Shown here: positions 56,382 to 64,000 of the stretch, one piece after another
Position numbering within the stretch: position 1 is the stretch's first letter
Layout: every line of letters begins with the position of its first letter
Program-made: the position numbers and the translations under genes
Notes under the pieces: generated by a model
The model's database searches: none
Seen by the model: only the letters and a program-made list of their open reading frames with translations
What the model was told of the DNA's origin: nothing
Assembly: GCF_000241305.1 (NCBI RefSeq)
Contig: NZ_BAEH01000075.1
Coordinates: forward strand, 25,037-89,036
Source: Gordonia effusa NBRC 100432
GTDB taxonomy: Bacteria > Actinomycetota > Actinomycetes > Mycobacteriales > Mycobacteriaceae
Length of the DNA stretch: 64,000 bases
Reading direction: 5' to 3'

Positions 56382-57163
56382 TCGGCGATCGAGCGAGTGT
56401 TCTTGCCGCACATAATGTCTCGATAGCGCTCGATGGTCGGCAGATCGTTTCCGATGTCGAGTTGTCGGTGGCCAGCGGGGAGATTGTCGCGCTCGTCGGC
56501 CCCAACGGCTGCGGCAAGTCGACCCTGCTGTCAGCACTGGGCGGCTTTCGCGCACCGTCGTCGGGACATGTCGAGTTATGCGGCGAGGCGGTCAGCGCGC
56601 TCGCGGCGAAGGAAATGGGCCGACGTCGAGCCGTTGTGACACAACACAATCGACCCGATATCGGCTTCACCGTCGGCGAGGTCGTGGAGATGGGCCGCTA
56701 CCCATGGACTCGAACCCCACAGGCCGCCGAATCCGCGCGGATCATCGCGGAAGCCATCGCCGATTGCGACCTCGCCGAACTCGTTGATCGGCCCGTGTCC
56801 CGACTGTCGGGCGGCCAGCAGGCTCGCGTCTCGCTGGCTCGTGCCCTAGCGCAGCGCACCCCGGTCCTCTTGCTCGACGAGCCGACCGCGGCTCTCGACA
56901 TCGCACATCAGGAGGCGACGCTGCAAGTTCTGCGGCGCGCACGTGACCGTGGCGTCGCCATACTCATTGTGGTGCACGACCTTTCGCTCGCAGCCGCCTA
57001 TGCCGACCGGGTGGCTCTGATGAAATCCGGGCGAATCGTCGCGAGCGGCACGCCCGAGACAGTGTTGACCGACACGTTGCTCTCGGAGATCTACGATCAC
57101 CCGGTTGAGATTATCGCGCATCCGCGCACGGGTCAGTCGGTGATCGTGCCGCGGCGCGAGTGA
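56378..57163 (+). CDS. hmuV: Haem ABC transporter ATP-binding protein
   Basis: 261 residues from the GTG at 56378, overlapping the permease stop by 4 bases; a GTG at 56375 is equally possible. Walker A GPNGCGKST, signature LSGGQQARVSLARAL and Walker B VLLLDEPTAALD are intact; switch His in VHDLSLAAAYADRV. It drives the transporter. The three genes form one operon inserted between map and the PBP gene relative to M. tuberculosis. Confidence 0.94.
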   Translation: MIGDRASVLAAHNVSIALDGRQIVSDVELSVASGEIVALVGPNGCGKSTLLSALGGFRAPSSGHVELCGEAVSALAAKEMGRRRAVVTQHNRPDIGFTVGEVVEMGRYPWTRTPQAAESARIIAEAIADCDLAELVDRPVSRLSGGQQARVSLARALAQRTPVLLLDEPTAALDIAHQEATLQVLRRARDRGVAILIVVHDLSLAAAYADRVALMKSGRIVASGTPETVLTDTLLSEIYDHPVEIIAHPRTGQSVIVPRRE

Positions 57164-57197
57164 ATTACGCTCGCAGTGGCGACCGCGCCATCGCCTT

Positions 57198-59006
57198 CTA
57201 CCCCAGCATCGACAGGAAATCTCTGGTAACGGCAACGGCATTCGTCGAATCTCCACCGCCGACGAGCAGAGTCGCGAACGCCAGATCGCCCCGATATCCC
57301 GCGAACCACGCGTGTGAGCCGCCGGCGAACTCGGCCTCACCGGTCTTGCCGAAAACCGCACCCTGTCCCGCGACCACTGTCGCGGTACCTTCGGTGACCA
57401 CGGCGCGCATCATCGACCTCAGTTGGTCGATCACACCCGGCGCGATAGTAGGTTGTGGCCCGTCGACTTTCGTCGGTCGGCCCAGAATCAACTGCGGGGT
57501 GGTCGCCGAACCGTGCGCGGCCGTCGCAGCGACAAGAGCCATTCCCAGCGGGCTGGCCAGCACCTTGCCCTGACCGAATCCATCCTCACTGCGCGCGACC
57601 AGTTCGGGGGCGATAGGCACCGAACCCGACACCGCATCAAGCCCGGCGATCGTGTACTTCCGGCCCAATCCCATCGCGGCGGCCATACTCGCGAGATCGG
57701 CTGGACCCATCTCGCTGGCGAGTTTGGCGAAGGTGGTGTTACACGAGTTCGCGAAGGCACTGAGCATCGACACGGTTCCCAGTGAGAATTTGTCGTAGTT
57801 CGGGATCAGGCGCGGCCCGATCTGAATCTCACCCGGACACGGCACCTGCGTGGCCGGATGAGCCAAGTTGTGGGTGATCGCCGCCGAAGCGGTGACGATC
57901 TTGAACGTCGATCCCGGTGGGTAAAGGCCCGTTGTGGCTATCGGTCCATCGCGGTCGGCCGACGGGTTCTGCGCGATCGCCAGAATGTTCCCGGTGGACG
58001 GTTGAATCACCACCATCGCGGTCTTGAATCGCGTGCTGCCGTTGACCGCGGTCTGTGCCGCGCGCTGCATCCGTTTGGACAGCGTGAGCGTCACGGCGGG
58101 TGCGGGTTTAGCGGCATTCTCCGACACCATGTCGGCCACCAGGCCGTTGGGATTGACCACCGCGATCCGCCAGCCGACGGTTCCCTCAAGTTCGGAGCCG
58201 ACCGCCTTCTTCACTTGCGAGAGCAGCGCCGGAGCGAACTGCTTGTCGGTCGAGGTCAACTCCGCCTGATCGGTGGCGATCACCCCGGGGATGGCGAGCT
58301 GGTCGCGCAGACGATCGAAGTCGGCATTAGTCAGGCGCGCAATGGGATACGGGTCATCACTCGCGGTGGACCGCTCGATAACCGACTGCGCAGACAACGT
58401 CGGGTTGTACCGTCCGATCGCGGCGATCAACCGTGTCACCGAGTCGACGACGTTGCCGCCGGCATCGGTCGCCGCCTTGGCGTCGAAGCTCACGCCGACC
58501 ATCGTGCCGTTGGTCATCACAGTTGATCCGTCGGCCTCGTTAACGGCCGCACGGGGCGCCTCGGTGACCTGAAAAACGAGCTTCTGGTTGGCGCCCAGAT
58601 CCGGGTGAATGTCTGTCGAGGTCCAGCGGACTCCCCAGCCGCCATCGGTGCGTCCGGCGACGACGGACGCCTTGTACGTCCACTCCCGGCCGCGCGGAAG
58701 CTTCCAGGTGTAAACCACTTCGACATTCGCCGTGTCGGCGTTGATCTGCGTCTTTCCCGCGGTAGCGGTCATCCCGCTGGCCTGCAGTCCACGCCACACG
58801 CTGCGCATTGCCGGTTCCGCGGCGACCTTATTATCGGTCTGCGTCGCTGCAGCGGCAACATCACCTGACGCGAACTCAGTCAGAAATCGCTGAACCGCCT
58901 GGCGCGGACCGTCATCGGTCGTCGAGCACGCGGTGATACCCACGAGCATCGCAACGCACGCCACCAGGGTGGTCACCGGGGCACTACGTCGCCCAATTCT
59001 GTTCAT
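57198..59006 (-). CDS. Penicillin-binding lipoprotein, class B transpeptidase (Rv2864c-like)
   Basis: 602 residues from the ATG at 59006 with lipobox LVGITAC near residue 25; an in-frame extension to 59243 is rejected. After an NTF2-like MecA N-terminal domain comes the dimerisation domain and the transpeptidase domain with catalytic STFK (GSTFKIVTASAA), SxN as SCN (ANSCNTTFAKLA) and KTG (FGKTGEAEF). It crosslinks peptidoglycan outside the membrane. Same place as Rv2864c, convergent with the haem operon. Confidence 0.92.
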   Translation of the reverse strand: MNRIGRRSAPVTTLVACVAMLVGITACSTTDDGPRQAVQRFLTEFASGDVAAAATQTDNKVAAEPAMRSVWRGLQASGMTATAGKTQINADTANVEVVYTWKLPRGREWTYKASVVAGRTDGGWGVRWTSTDIHPDLGANQKLVFQVTEAPRAAVNEADGSTVMTNGTMVGVSFDAKAATDAGGNVVDSVTRLIAAIGRYNPTLSAQSVIERSTASDDPYPIARLTNADFDRLRDQLAIPGVIATDQAELTSTDKQFAPALLSQVKKAVGSELEGTVGWRIAVVNPNGLVADMVSENAAKPAPAVTLTLSKRMQRAAQTAVNGSTRFKTAMVVIQPSTGNILAIAQNPSADRDGPIATTGLYPPGSTFKIVTASAAITHNLAHPATQVPCPGEIQIGPRLIPNYDKFSLGTVSMLSAFANSCNTTFAKLASEMGPADLASMAAAMGLGRKYTIAGLDAVSGSVPIAPELVARSEDGFGQGKVLASPLGMALVAATAAHGSATTPQLILGRPTKVDGPQPTIAPGVIDQLRSMMRAVVTEGTATVVAGQGAVFGKTGEAEFAGGSHAWFAGYRGDLAFATLLVGGGDSTNAVAVTRDFLSMLG

Positions 59007-59082
59007 CGGCAATGATTTTAGGGCGATTGAGGGGTGACGTCGGGTTGCCACACCGGCTGCGGGCAAGGTCGCGATTGGAGTA

Positions 59083-59664
59083 TTAGCGCCGTCCCGCAGC
59101 GAGGTCGGCGAGCATGCTGAACATGGTTTCTGCCTCTTGGTCAGCTTCGCTGGCTGCCGTGCTGGTGAGCCGATCGATGAGAAGACCTCGGAACGCGGCA
59201 CCGATAACGGTCGCATGGCCGCCAGCGGTGCGGGCATCGCCACCCATTCGCAAAATTGCGTCTCGTAGCGCCGTTGTCATATCCGCAATCGCCGCACTCG
59301 CGAAAGCCCGATATTCACCATTCCCCGCAGTGCCCGCTCCCAGAATCTGAATCAGGAGCCGAGCCTCGGGCTCCTTCGAGCCCGCTGTCATTTCTCGCAG
59401 CAGAGACCGCAATGCGAGCACAAATTCTTCGGGACTGGACACCGCGTCGAAAGCAAGTCGAAAATTCTGCCTGCGACTCTCCAACGCGGCCGTGAAAAGC
59501 GCTTCTTTAGTACCGAAGTAGTAGACAAGCATCCTGGATGTCGTCCCTAGCCCTGCCGCGACATCCCTCAGCGAAGTGTCTATGAATCCGTTGTCGCTCA
59601 AATAGACCGCAGTTTGCTCGATAAGCGCATTGCGCTTCGCTATGTCAATCGGCCGCGGCACCAC
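59083..59664 (-). CDS. TetR family regulator beside a ketosynthase gene
   Basis: 193 residues. Helix-turn-helix: RNALIEQTAVYLSDNGFIDTSLRDVAAGLGTTSRMLVYYFGTKEALF. The ligand domain follows. The divergent gene 38 bases away encodes a ketosynthase, so it probably controls that gene. The spacer contains a small inverted repeat AGCTG-GTT-CAGCT (59676-59688). Codons and base composition here appear slightly more AT-rich than neighbours (by eye), a possible sign of transfer. Confidence 0.87.
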   Translation of the reverse strand: MVPRPIDIAKRNALIEQTAVYLSDNGFIDTSLRDVAAGLGTTSRMLVYYFGTKEALFTAALESRRQNFRLAFDAVSSPEEFVLALRSLLREMTAGSKEPEARLLIQILGAGTAGNGEYRAFASAAIADMTTALRDAILRMGGDARTAGGHATVIGAAFRGLLIDRLTSTAASEADQEAETMFSMLADLAAGRR

Positions 59665-59701
59665 TTGACTGTAACAGCTGGTTCAGCTAAACAGTGTATC
59701 C

Positions 59702-60982
59702 ATGGATGAAGCACTTGGTTCACAAATGGCTCGACGGGCATCGATAACCGCGACCGCTGTCGTGGCGTCACTGGGCGATGACCTTGACGAGCTGTGGTCG
59801 CAACTTCTGGACGGACGATCTGGAATTTCAGCTCTAACAGCTGAATTCATCGACGAGTTCGACCTCCCGGTCCGAATTGGAGGGGTACTCCCCTTCCACC
59901 CCTCCGACGAACTCACGCGGGTCGAGGTCCGGCGCATGTCGTATGTCGAACAAATGGCGGTCGTCCTAGCAAGACGTCTGTGGCGTGAGGCCGGCAATCC
60001 AATCGTTGATCCTGAACGATTGGCGGTCTGCATTGGAACCGGACTCGGTGGCGCCGAAGCCCTAGTCGATGCCGTACAGACCATGGACACCCGCGGGTAT
60101 CGGAAAATTTCACCGTTCGCTGTGCCGATGATCATGCCAAACGGCCCCGCCGCATATGTCGCGGTCGAACTCGGCGCCCGCGCCGGGGTTTACGCACCGG
60201 TCTCGGCATGTGCATCGGGGGCAGAAGCTATCGCACGTGGTTGGCAGCTAATCAGTGACGGTGAAGCTGACATCGTCGTCGCGGGCGGAGTCGAAGGAAC
60301 AATCAGCGCCGTGCCGATCGCGAGTTTCGCGATGATGCGGGCGATGAGTACGCGCAACGGCGATCCGGCCGGCGCTTCACGTCCATTTGACCGGGACCGC
60401 GACGGCTTCGTCTTTGGCGAAGCTGGCGCCTTGATCCTCCTGGAGTCAGCCGAGCATGCCGCGCGACGTGGCGCATCGTCCATCGCTGATGTCGTCGGTG
60501 CCGGAATCGCCTCGGACGGCCATCACATCGTCGCACCAGTTCCCGATGGAAGCGGCATAGCTCGCGCCATGCGCAAAGCCCTGACCGCAGCCGGCGTTAC
60601 CGCCGAGCAGGTAGATCACGTCAATGCTCACGCAACTTCAACCGGAGTAGGTGACGCCGCTGAAGCGCGCGCGATCAGCGACGTGATTCCCAACGCGTCT
60701 GTGTACGCGCCAAAGGGAGCGCTGGGGCACTCGATCGGCGCGGTCGGGGCGCTTGAAACCGCCCTTGTCGCAAAGACTTTGGCTTCAGCAACAATTCCGC
60801 CGACGCTAAATCTCACCGTCCAGGACGACGAGTGCGAGCTGGATATCGTTCACACGTCGCCCCGAACCGGAACACTCCGCCACGCACTGACCAATTCGGT
60901 TGGCTTCGGCGGGCACAATGTGAGCCTTCTCCTTCAAACGCCAAATCAGTCGATCAGCACCGTCGCAAACGTCCCGACCTGA
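59702..60982 (+). CDS. Beta-ketoacyl-ACP synthase II-like condensing enzyme
   Basis: 426 residues, thiolase fold. Catalytic Cys near residue 170 in VSACASGAEA, His in VNAHATSTGVGD and His in APKGALGHSIGAVG, so the triad Cys-His-His is complete. The ending NSVGFGGHNVSLLL is also typical. It resembles FabF/KasA enzymes that elongate acyl-ACP by decarboxylative condensation. It stands alone with a divergent TetR gene, not in a fatty-acid operon, so it may serve a specialised acyl chain. Its last 37 bases overlap the end of the convergent GNAT gene. Confidence 0.9.
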   Translation: MDEALGSQMARRASITATAVVASLGDDLDELWSQLLDGRSGISALTAEFIDEFDLPVRIGGVLPFHPSDELTRVEVRRMSYVEQMAVVLARRLWREAGNPIVDPERLAVCIGTGLGGAEALVDAVQTMDTRGYRKISPFAVPMIMPNGPAAYVAVELGARAGVYAPVSACASGAEAIARGWQLISDGEADIVVAGGVEGTISAVPIASFAMMRAMSTRNGDPAGASRPFDRDRDGFVFGEAGALILLESAEHAARRGASSIADVVGAGIASDGHHIVAPVPDGSGIARAMRKALTAAGVTAEQVDHVNAHATSTGVGDAAEARAISDVIPNASVYAPKGALGHSIGAVGALETALVAKTLASATIPPTLNLTVQDDECELDIVHTSPRTGTLRHALTNSVGFGGHNVSLLLQTPNQSISTVANVPT

Positions 60983-61791
60983 CTGAAACCAACCGACTCG
61001 TAAACATTTCGGGCCCGGCTGTTGAAGTCGTTCACGTACAGGCTGGGCAGTCGACCGTTGTCCAGTACCGCCTGGGCCACCGCGGCCGTGCCGCCAACCC
61101 CGTAGCCGTGGCCGCGCAGATGCGGTGCGACCCAGACGCCTTGGATCTGCCCGACTCGTCGGGACAGGGACCCGATCTCCGCTTTGAAGACGATGTCAGG
61201 GCCGTCGAAGCGCGCGAAGACCCGGTGCGAATTGATCAGCGCCGTCAGTCGACGTCGATAGGCGCGGCCACCGTCACCGGCGCAAGGATCAACTCCGACC
61301 TCACCGACGAACATTTCCACCGCCGCAGGTACGTAGGCGTCCAGATCGTCGGGCGTCACCATCCGCACCTGCGGATCGGGGGCCACGAGCAGATCGTTCT
61401 GCAACGCCATCAACGGCTGATTGCCGCGAATCTCGCGCGGCGGGCCCCACACGGGCCCGAGCGTCGACCACAGTGGCTCGACAAACTCCGCGTGCCCGAC
61501 GATTGACGAGCAAGCACGTGGCGTCGCCAGTGCGCGATCGGCAAAGTAGCTCATGTCAGAGGCGTTGCCGCACAACGGAATCAGGTTCGCGCCGTTGAAG
61601 CACAGCGATGTGGAGGCATCACCGGCAGTCCATAACTGCCCGCCGAGTGAACGCGGCTCGACGCCATGCGCCTCGACTCGCGCGGCTACCATCGCGGTAC
61701 CAACCGGATCGGCGTCGAGCGCACGAAGGACCGCCGCGGTGTCGGCCGCACCTAGCGACCGCTCGCCCAGAAGCTTTAACACTCCCGACAC
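60946..61791 (-). CDS. GNAT family acetyltransferase (Rv2867c-like)
   Basis: 281 residues. The C-terminal GNAT domain shows IQGVWVAPHLRGHGYGVGGTAAV (acetyl-CoA loop R/Q-x-x-G-x-G variant) and LYVNDFNSRARNVYESVGFSQVG. The N-terminal half (about 1-130) is a family-specific domain also found in mycobacterial homologues. Located upstream of nothing but directly after ispG on the same strand, as in M. tuberculosis. Substrate unknown. Confidence 0.88.
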   Translation of the reverse strand: MSGVLKLLGERSLGAADTAAVLRALDADPVGTAMVAARVEAHGVEPRSLGGQLWTAGDASTSLCFNGANLIPLCGNASDMSYFADRALATPRACSSIVGHAEFVEPLWSTLGPVWGPPREIRGNQPLMALQNDLLVAPDPQVRMVTPDDLDAYVPAAVEMFVGEVGVDPCAGDGGRAYRRRLTALINSHRVFARFDGPDIVFKAEIGSLSRRVGQIQGVWVAPHLRGHGYGVGGTAAVAQAVLDNGRLPSLYVNDFNSRARNVYESVGFSQVGTFATVLID

Positions 61792-61828
61792 CTCATCCCT
61801 GCCGTGGCACGCGAACCGACTGCGTCAT

Positions 61829-63016
61829 TCAGCCGACGGTGACCACCGGCGAACCGACGGAGCTTCCGTCACCATCCTGACCCGATTCGGCCGCGATGCG
61901 CAGCGCTTCTTCGATTAATGTTTCGACAATCTGCGATTCGGGCACCGTTTTGATCACTTCACCCTTGACGAAAATCTGACCGCGCCCGTTCCCCGACGCT
62001 ACGCCGAGGTCGGCCTCACGGGCTTCGCCCGGACCGTTCACCACACAGCCCATCACCGCGACACGCAGTGGGACCTCCATACCTTCAAGTCCGGCGGTCA
62101 CCTCGTTCGCCAGCTTGTAGACGTCGACCTGCGCACGACCGCACGAGGGGCAGGACACGATCTCGAGTTTGCGCGGCCGGAGGTTGAGCGACTGCAAAAT
62201 CTGGTCGCCGACCTTAACTTCTTCGGCCGGTGGCGCCGACAGCGACACGCGGATCGTGTCGCCGATCCCCTGCGACAGCAGCGCGCCGAAGGCAACAGAG
62301 GACTTAATGGTGCCCTGGAACGCCGGTCCGGCTTCGGTTACTCCGAGGTGCAGCGGATAGTCGCATTGCGCGGCGAGCTGTCGATATGCCTCAACCATGA
62401 TCACCGGATCGTTGTGTTTGACCGAGATCTTGATGTCGCCGAAGCCATGTTCCTCGAAGAGCCCCGCCTCCCATAGCGCGGATTCGACCAAAGCTTCGGG
62501 CGTCGCCTTGCCGTATTTCTTGAGCAGTCGAGGATCGAGTGAGCCCGCGTTGACGCCGATGCGAATTGGGATTCCCGCATCGCCCGCGGCCTGTGCGACC
62601 TCTTTGACCCGACCGTCGAATTCCTTGATATTGCCTGGGTTCACCCGGACGGCAGCGCACCCGGCGTCGATGGCGGCGAAAATATAGCGCGGCTGGAAGT
62701 GGATGTCGGCAATGACCGGGATCTTCGACTTCTTGGCGATGATCGGCAGTGCCTCGGCGTCTTCTTGGCGCGGACATGCGACGCGCACGATGTCGCAGCC
62801 CGACGCCGTGAGTTCGGCGATCTGCTGCAACGTCGCGTTGATGTCGTGTGTTTTCGTCGTCGTCATCGACTGCACCGAGATCGGTGAGTCCGAACCGACA
62901 CCGACGCTGCCGACCTTGAGTTGCCGAGTCACGCGGCGCGGCGCCAGTACCGGCGGCGGGCCAGCGGGCATACCCAAGCCGATCACGGGTGCGGAAGCTA
63001 CCGGATTGTCTGTCAT
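61829..63016 (-). CDS. ispG: 4-hydroxy-3-methylbut-2-enyl diphosphate synthase (GcpE)
   Basis: 395 residues. TIM-barrel half with [20 protein letters not shown]-terminal 4Fe-4S domain with CPSCGR and GCVVNGPGE cysteines and [11 protein letters not shown]. IspG reductively opens MEcPP to HMBPP in the MEP isoprenoid pathway. Sits between rip1 and the GNAT gene as in Rv2868c. Start ATG at 63016, 18 bases after the rip1 stop, so co-transcribed. Confidence 0.95.
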   Translation of the reverse strand: MTDNPVASAPVIGLGMPAGPPPVLAPRRVTRQLKVGSVGVGSDSPISVQSMTTTKTHDINATLQQIAELTASGCDIVRVACPRQEDAEALPIIAKKSKIPVIADIHFQPRYIFAAIDAGCAAVRVNPGNIKEFDGRVKEVAQAAGDAGIPIRIGVNAGSLDPRLLKKYGKATPEALVESALWEAGLFEEHGFGDIKISVKHNDPVIMVEAYRQLAAQCDYPLHLGVTEAGPAFQGTIKSSVAFGALLSQGIGDTIRVSLSAPPAEEVKVGDQILQSLNLRPRKLEIVSCPSCGRAQVDVYKLANEVTAGLEGMEVPLRVAVMGCVVNGPGEAREADLGVASGNGRGQIFVKGEVIKTVPESQIVETLIEEALRIAAESGQDGDGSSVGSPVVTVG

Positions 63017-63034
63017 CTCTCGTCTTTCATCGGG

Positions 63035-64000
63035 TTAGAAGACCGGGATCGGGTTCACGATGTCAGCTGTCAACGTCAGGACCATGAACGCGCCGAGAAC
63101 GATGACCACCGCATACGTGAGCGGCATCAGTTTCATGTAGTCAACCGGGCCGGCTGCGGTGCGGCCGAACCAGCGTCGAACGGTATTGCGGCCCTTTTCG
63201 TACCCGACGATCGCCATATGGCCACCGTCGAGCGGTAGGAGCGGCACAAGATTGAACACGCCGAGGAAGAAGTTGATGCTGATCAGCAGCAACACGAATA
63301 CGTACCAGGCGTCGTTTTGTACCGCCTTACCGCCAATCACCGAAGCACCGTAGGCACTGACCGGGGTGTCCAACGCACGCTCACCGCCGGTGACTGCGGT
63401 CCACAAACCGCTCACCTTCGACGGCATCGACAAGAGCGCATCCCACGTCTGCTTGAAAAGGTCGCCGGTGAACACGAATGTCCCAGGAATGGCGCTGGCG
63501 GCGTTGTAATGCGTGACGTTCGGCGGCGGGGTGAAACCGACGCCGATTTTGTGAGCCTGCTCGGACTTTGTTCCCTCGGATGTCTTGGTGATGATGGTGG
63601 TGGCCTGCGGCACGACGGTGAAGTTCAATATCTGCCCAGCTCGATCCACGGTGACCGCGACGGGCTCGCTGGTTTTCCCGATACGGTCGGCTACCTGGCC
63701 GTAGTCGGAGATCGACTGACCATTGACCTCGACGATCGTGTCGCCGGCGCGCAATCCCTGCGCGGCCGCGGGTCCCGTGCCCTTGCATGGAGCAGCCTGC
63801 GGCGGCGCCTTCGTCGACACTGTCGTACTCGATGGCACGCAGGTGACCTCGGCCACTTTCGCGGGTGTGGGGTCGGGATTGAGGATCGGGAGCCCCCAGC
63901 TGACCGCCAATACATAGATGAGTACGAAACCGAGAATGAAGTTCTGGGCGGGGCCGGCGAATAGTACTACGAGACGTTTCCACGGTTTCTGCAAATACAT
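63035..64000 (-). CDS. rip1: Site-2 protease Rip1, C-terminal part
   Basis: Open from the right edge to the stop at 63035; 322 codons are present, so the N-terminus with the HExxH zinc motif is outside the window. Visible parts: a membrane helix (VVLFAGPAQNFILGFVLIY), a PDZ domain with GLRAGDTIVEVNGQSIS, and the second zinc-ligand motif LVPLLPLDGGHMAI with Asp, then two more helices. Rip1 cleaves anti-sigma factors within the membrane. Order rip1-ispG-GNAT is as in M. tuberculosis Rv2869c-Rv2867c. Confidence 0.93.
   Translation of the reverse strand: MYLQKPWKRLVVLFAGPAQNFILGFVLIYVLAVSWGLPILNPDPTPAKVAEVTCVPSSTTVSTKAPPQAAPCKGTGPAAAQGLRAGDTIVEVNGQSISDYGQVADRIGKTSEPVAVTVDRAGQILNFTVVPQATTIITKTSEGTKSEQAHKIGVGFTPPPNVTHYNAASAIPGTFVFTGDLFKQTWDALLSMPSKVSGLWTAVTGGERALDTPVSAYGASVIGGKAVQNDAWYVFVLLLISINFFLGVFNLVPLLPLDGGHMAIVGYEKGRNTVRRWFGRTAAGPVDYMKLMPLTYAVVIVLGAFMVLTLTADIVNPIPVF

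Overview
The window comes from an actinobacterium of the Mycobacteriales. GC is moderately high (roughly 60 % by eye, not counted). The conserved gene order follows the Mycobacterium tuberculosis Rv2771c-Rv2869c stretch: flavodoxin-like gene, membrane protein, dapB, pnp, rpsO, ribF, sirR, truB, pptT, phosphoesterase, dinF-like MATE gene, nrnA, rbfA, infB, ylxR, nusA, rimP, proS, efpA, cysG, cobB, cobO, chelatase, mqo, mtr, map, penicillin-binding lipoprotein, GNAT gene, ispG, rip1. Mycothione reductase, PptT, EfpA and DevR/DevS-like proteins fit that order. The backbone is interrupted by accessory genes and looks more like a Gordonia/Williamsia/Rhodococcus-type genome than a Mycobacterium, but the genus cannot be fixed from the sequence alone.

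Layout. 1-2006: minus-strand dapB operon. 2316-4376: secreted neutral ceramidase behind a perfect 20-bp palindrome. 4627-6903: pnp. 7347-10326: accessory block between pnp and rpsO (GlxA-type regulator/isochorismatase pair; VOC-ArsR-SRPBCC operon). 10418-14235: rpsO, ribF, sirR, truB, pptT. 14287-18267: phosphoesterase, secreted lipase with an iron box, and a tandem pair of membrane proteins whose first copy is frameshifted. 18175-26030: translation-factor operon rimP-nusA-ylxR-infB-rbfA-nrnA-MATE. 26169-32554: lipoprotein, ferritin-like protein, proS, yaaA, efpA and a frameshifted cysG. 32586-41064: about 8.5 kb inserted between cysG and cobB, carrying a TetR/phosphotriesterase-like/acyl-CoA ligase module, an SfnB-like flavoenzyme, an acyl-ACP desaturase with a small partner, and a DevR/DevS hypoxia-type two-component system. 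41061-46619: mqo-chelatase-cobO-cobB, with devS overlapping cobB. 46794-54164: hydrolase-mtr, zapE/tetR, a second hydrolase, cobQ-map. 54247-57163: haem ABC transporter. 57198-64000: PBP lipoprotein, TetR/ketosynthase pair, GNAT gene, ispG, rip1.

How the genes work together. Cobalamin genes (cobB, cobO, cobQ, chelatase-like, cysG), respiration (mqo) and a predicted oxygen/redox sensor kinase (DevS) lie in one transcriptional direction. DevR and a desaturase diverge from a spacer holding DosR-like boxes. Iron handling recurs: an iron box at the lipase, the haem ABC transporter, a SirR/DtxR-family regulator and a ferritin-like protein.

Non-coding signal. Four copies of a 65-71 bp palindromic element (GTCCCC ... 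GGGGAC arms with a small central palindrome) are present, three intergenic and one in frame inside the chelatase gene. Two regions (16250-16500 and 35986-36096) carry a second family built from TCTCGATAC and CTCGACCA words. Several perfect inverted repeats sit at promoters of regulator-target pairs. No tRNA, rRNA, CRISPR array, insertion sequence or prophage was seen.
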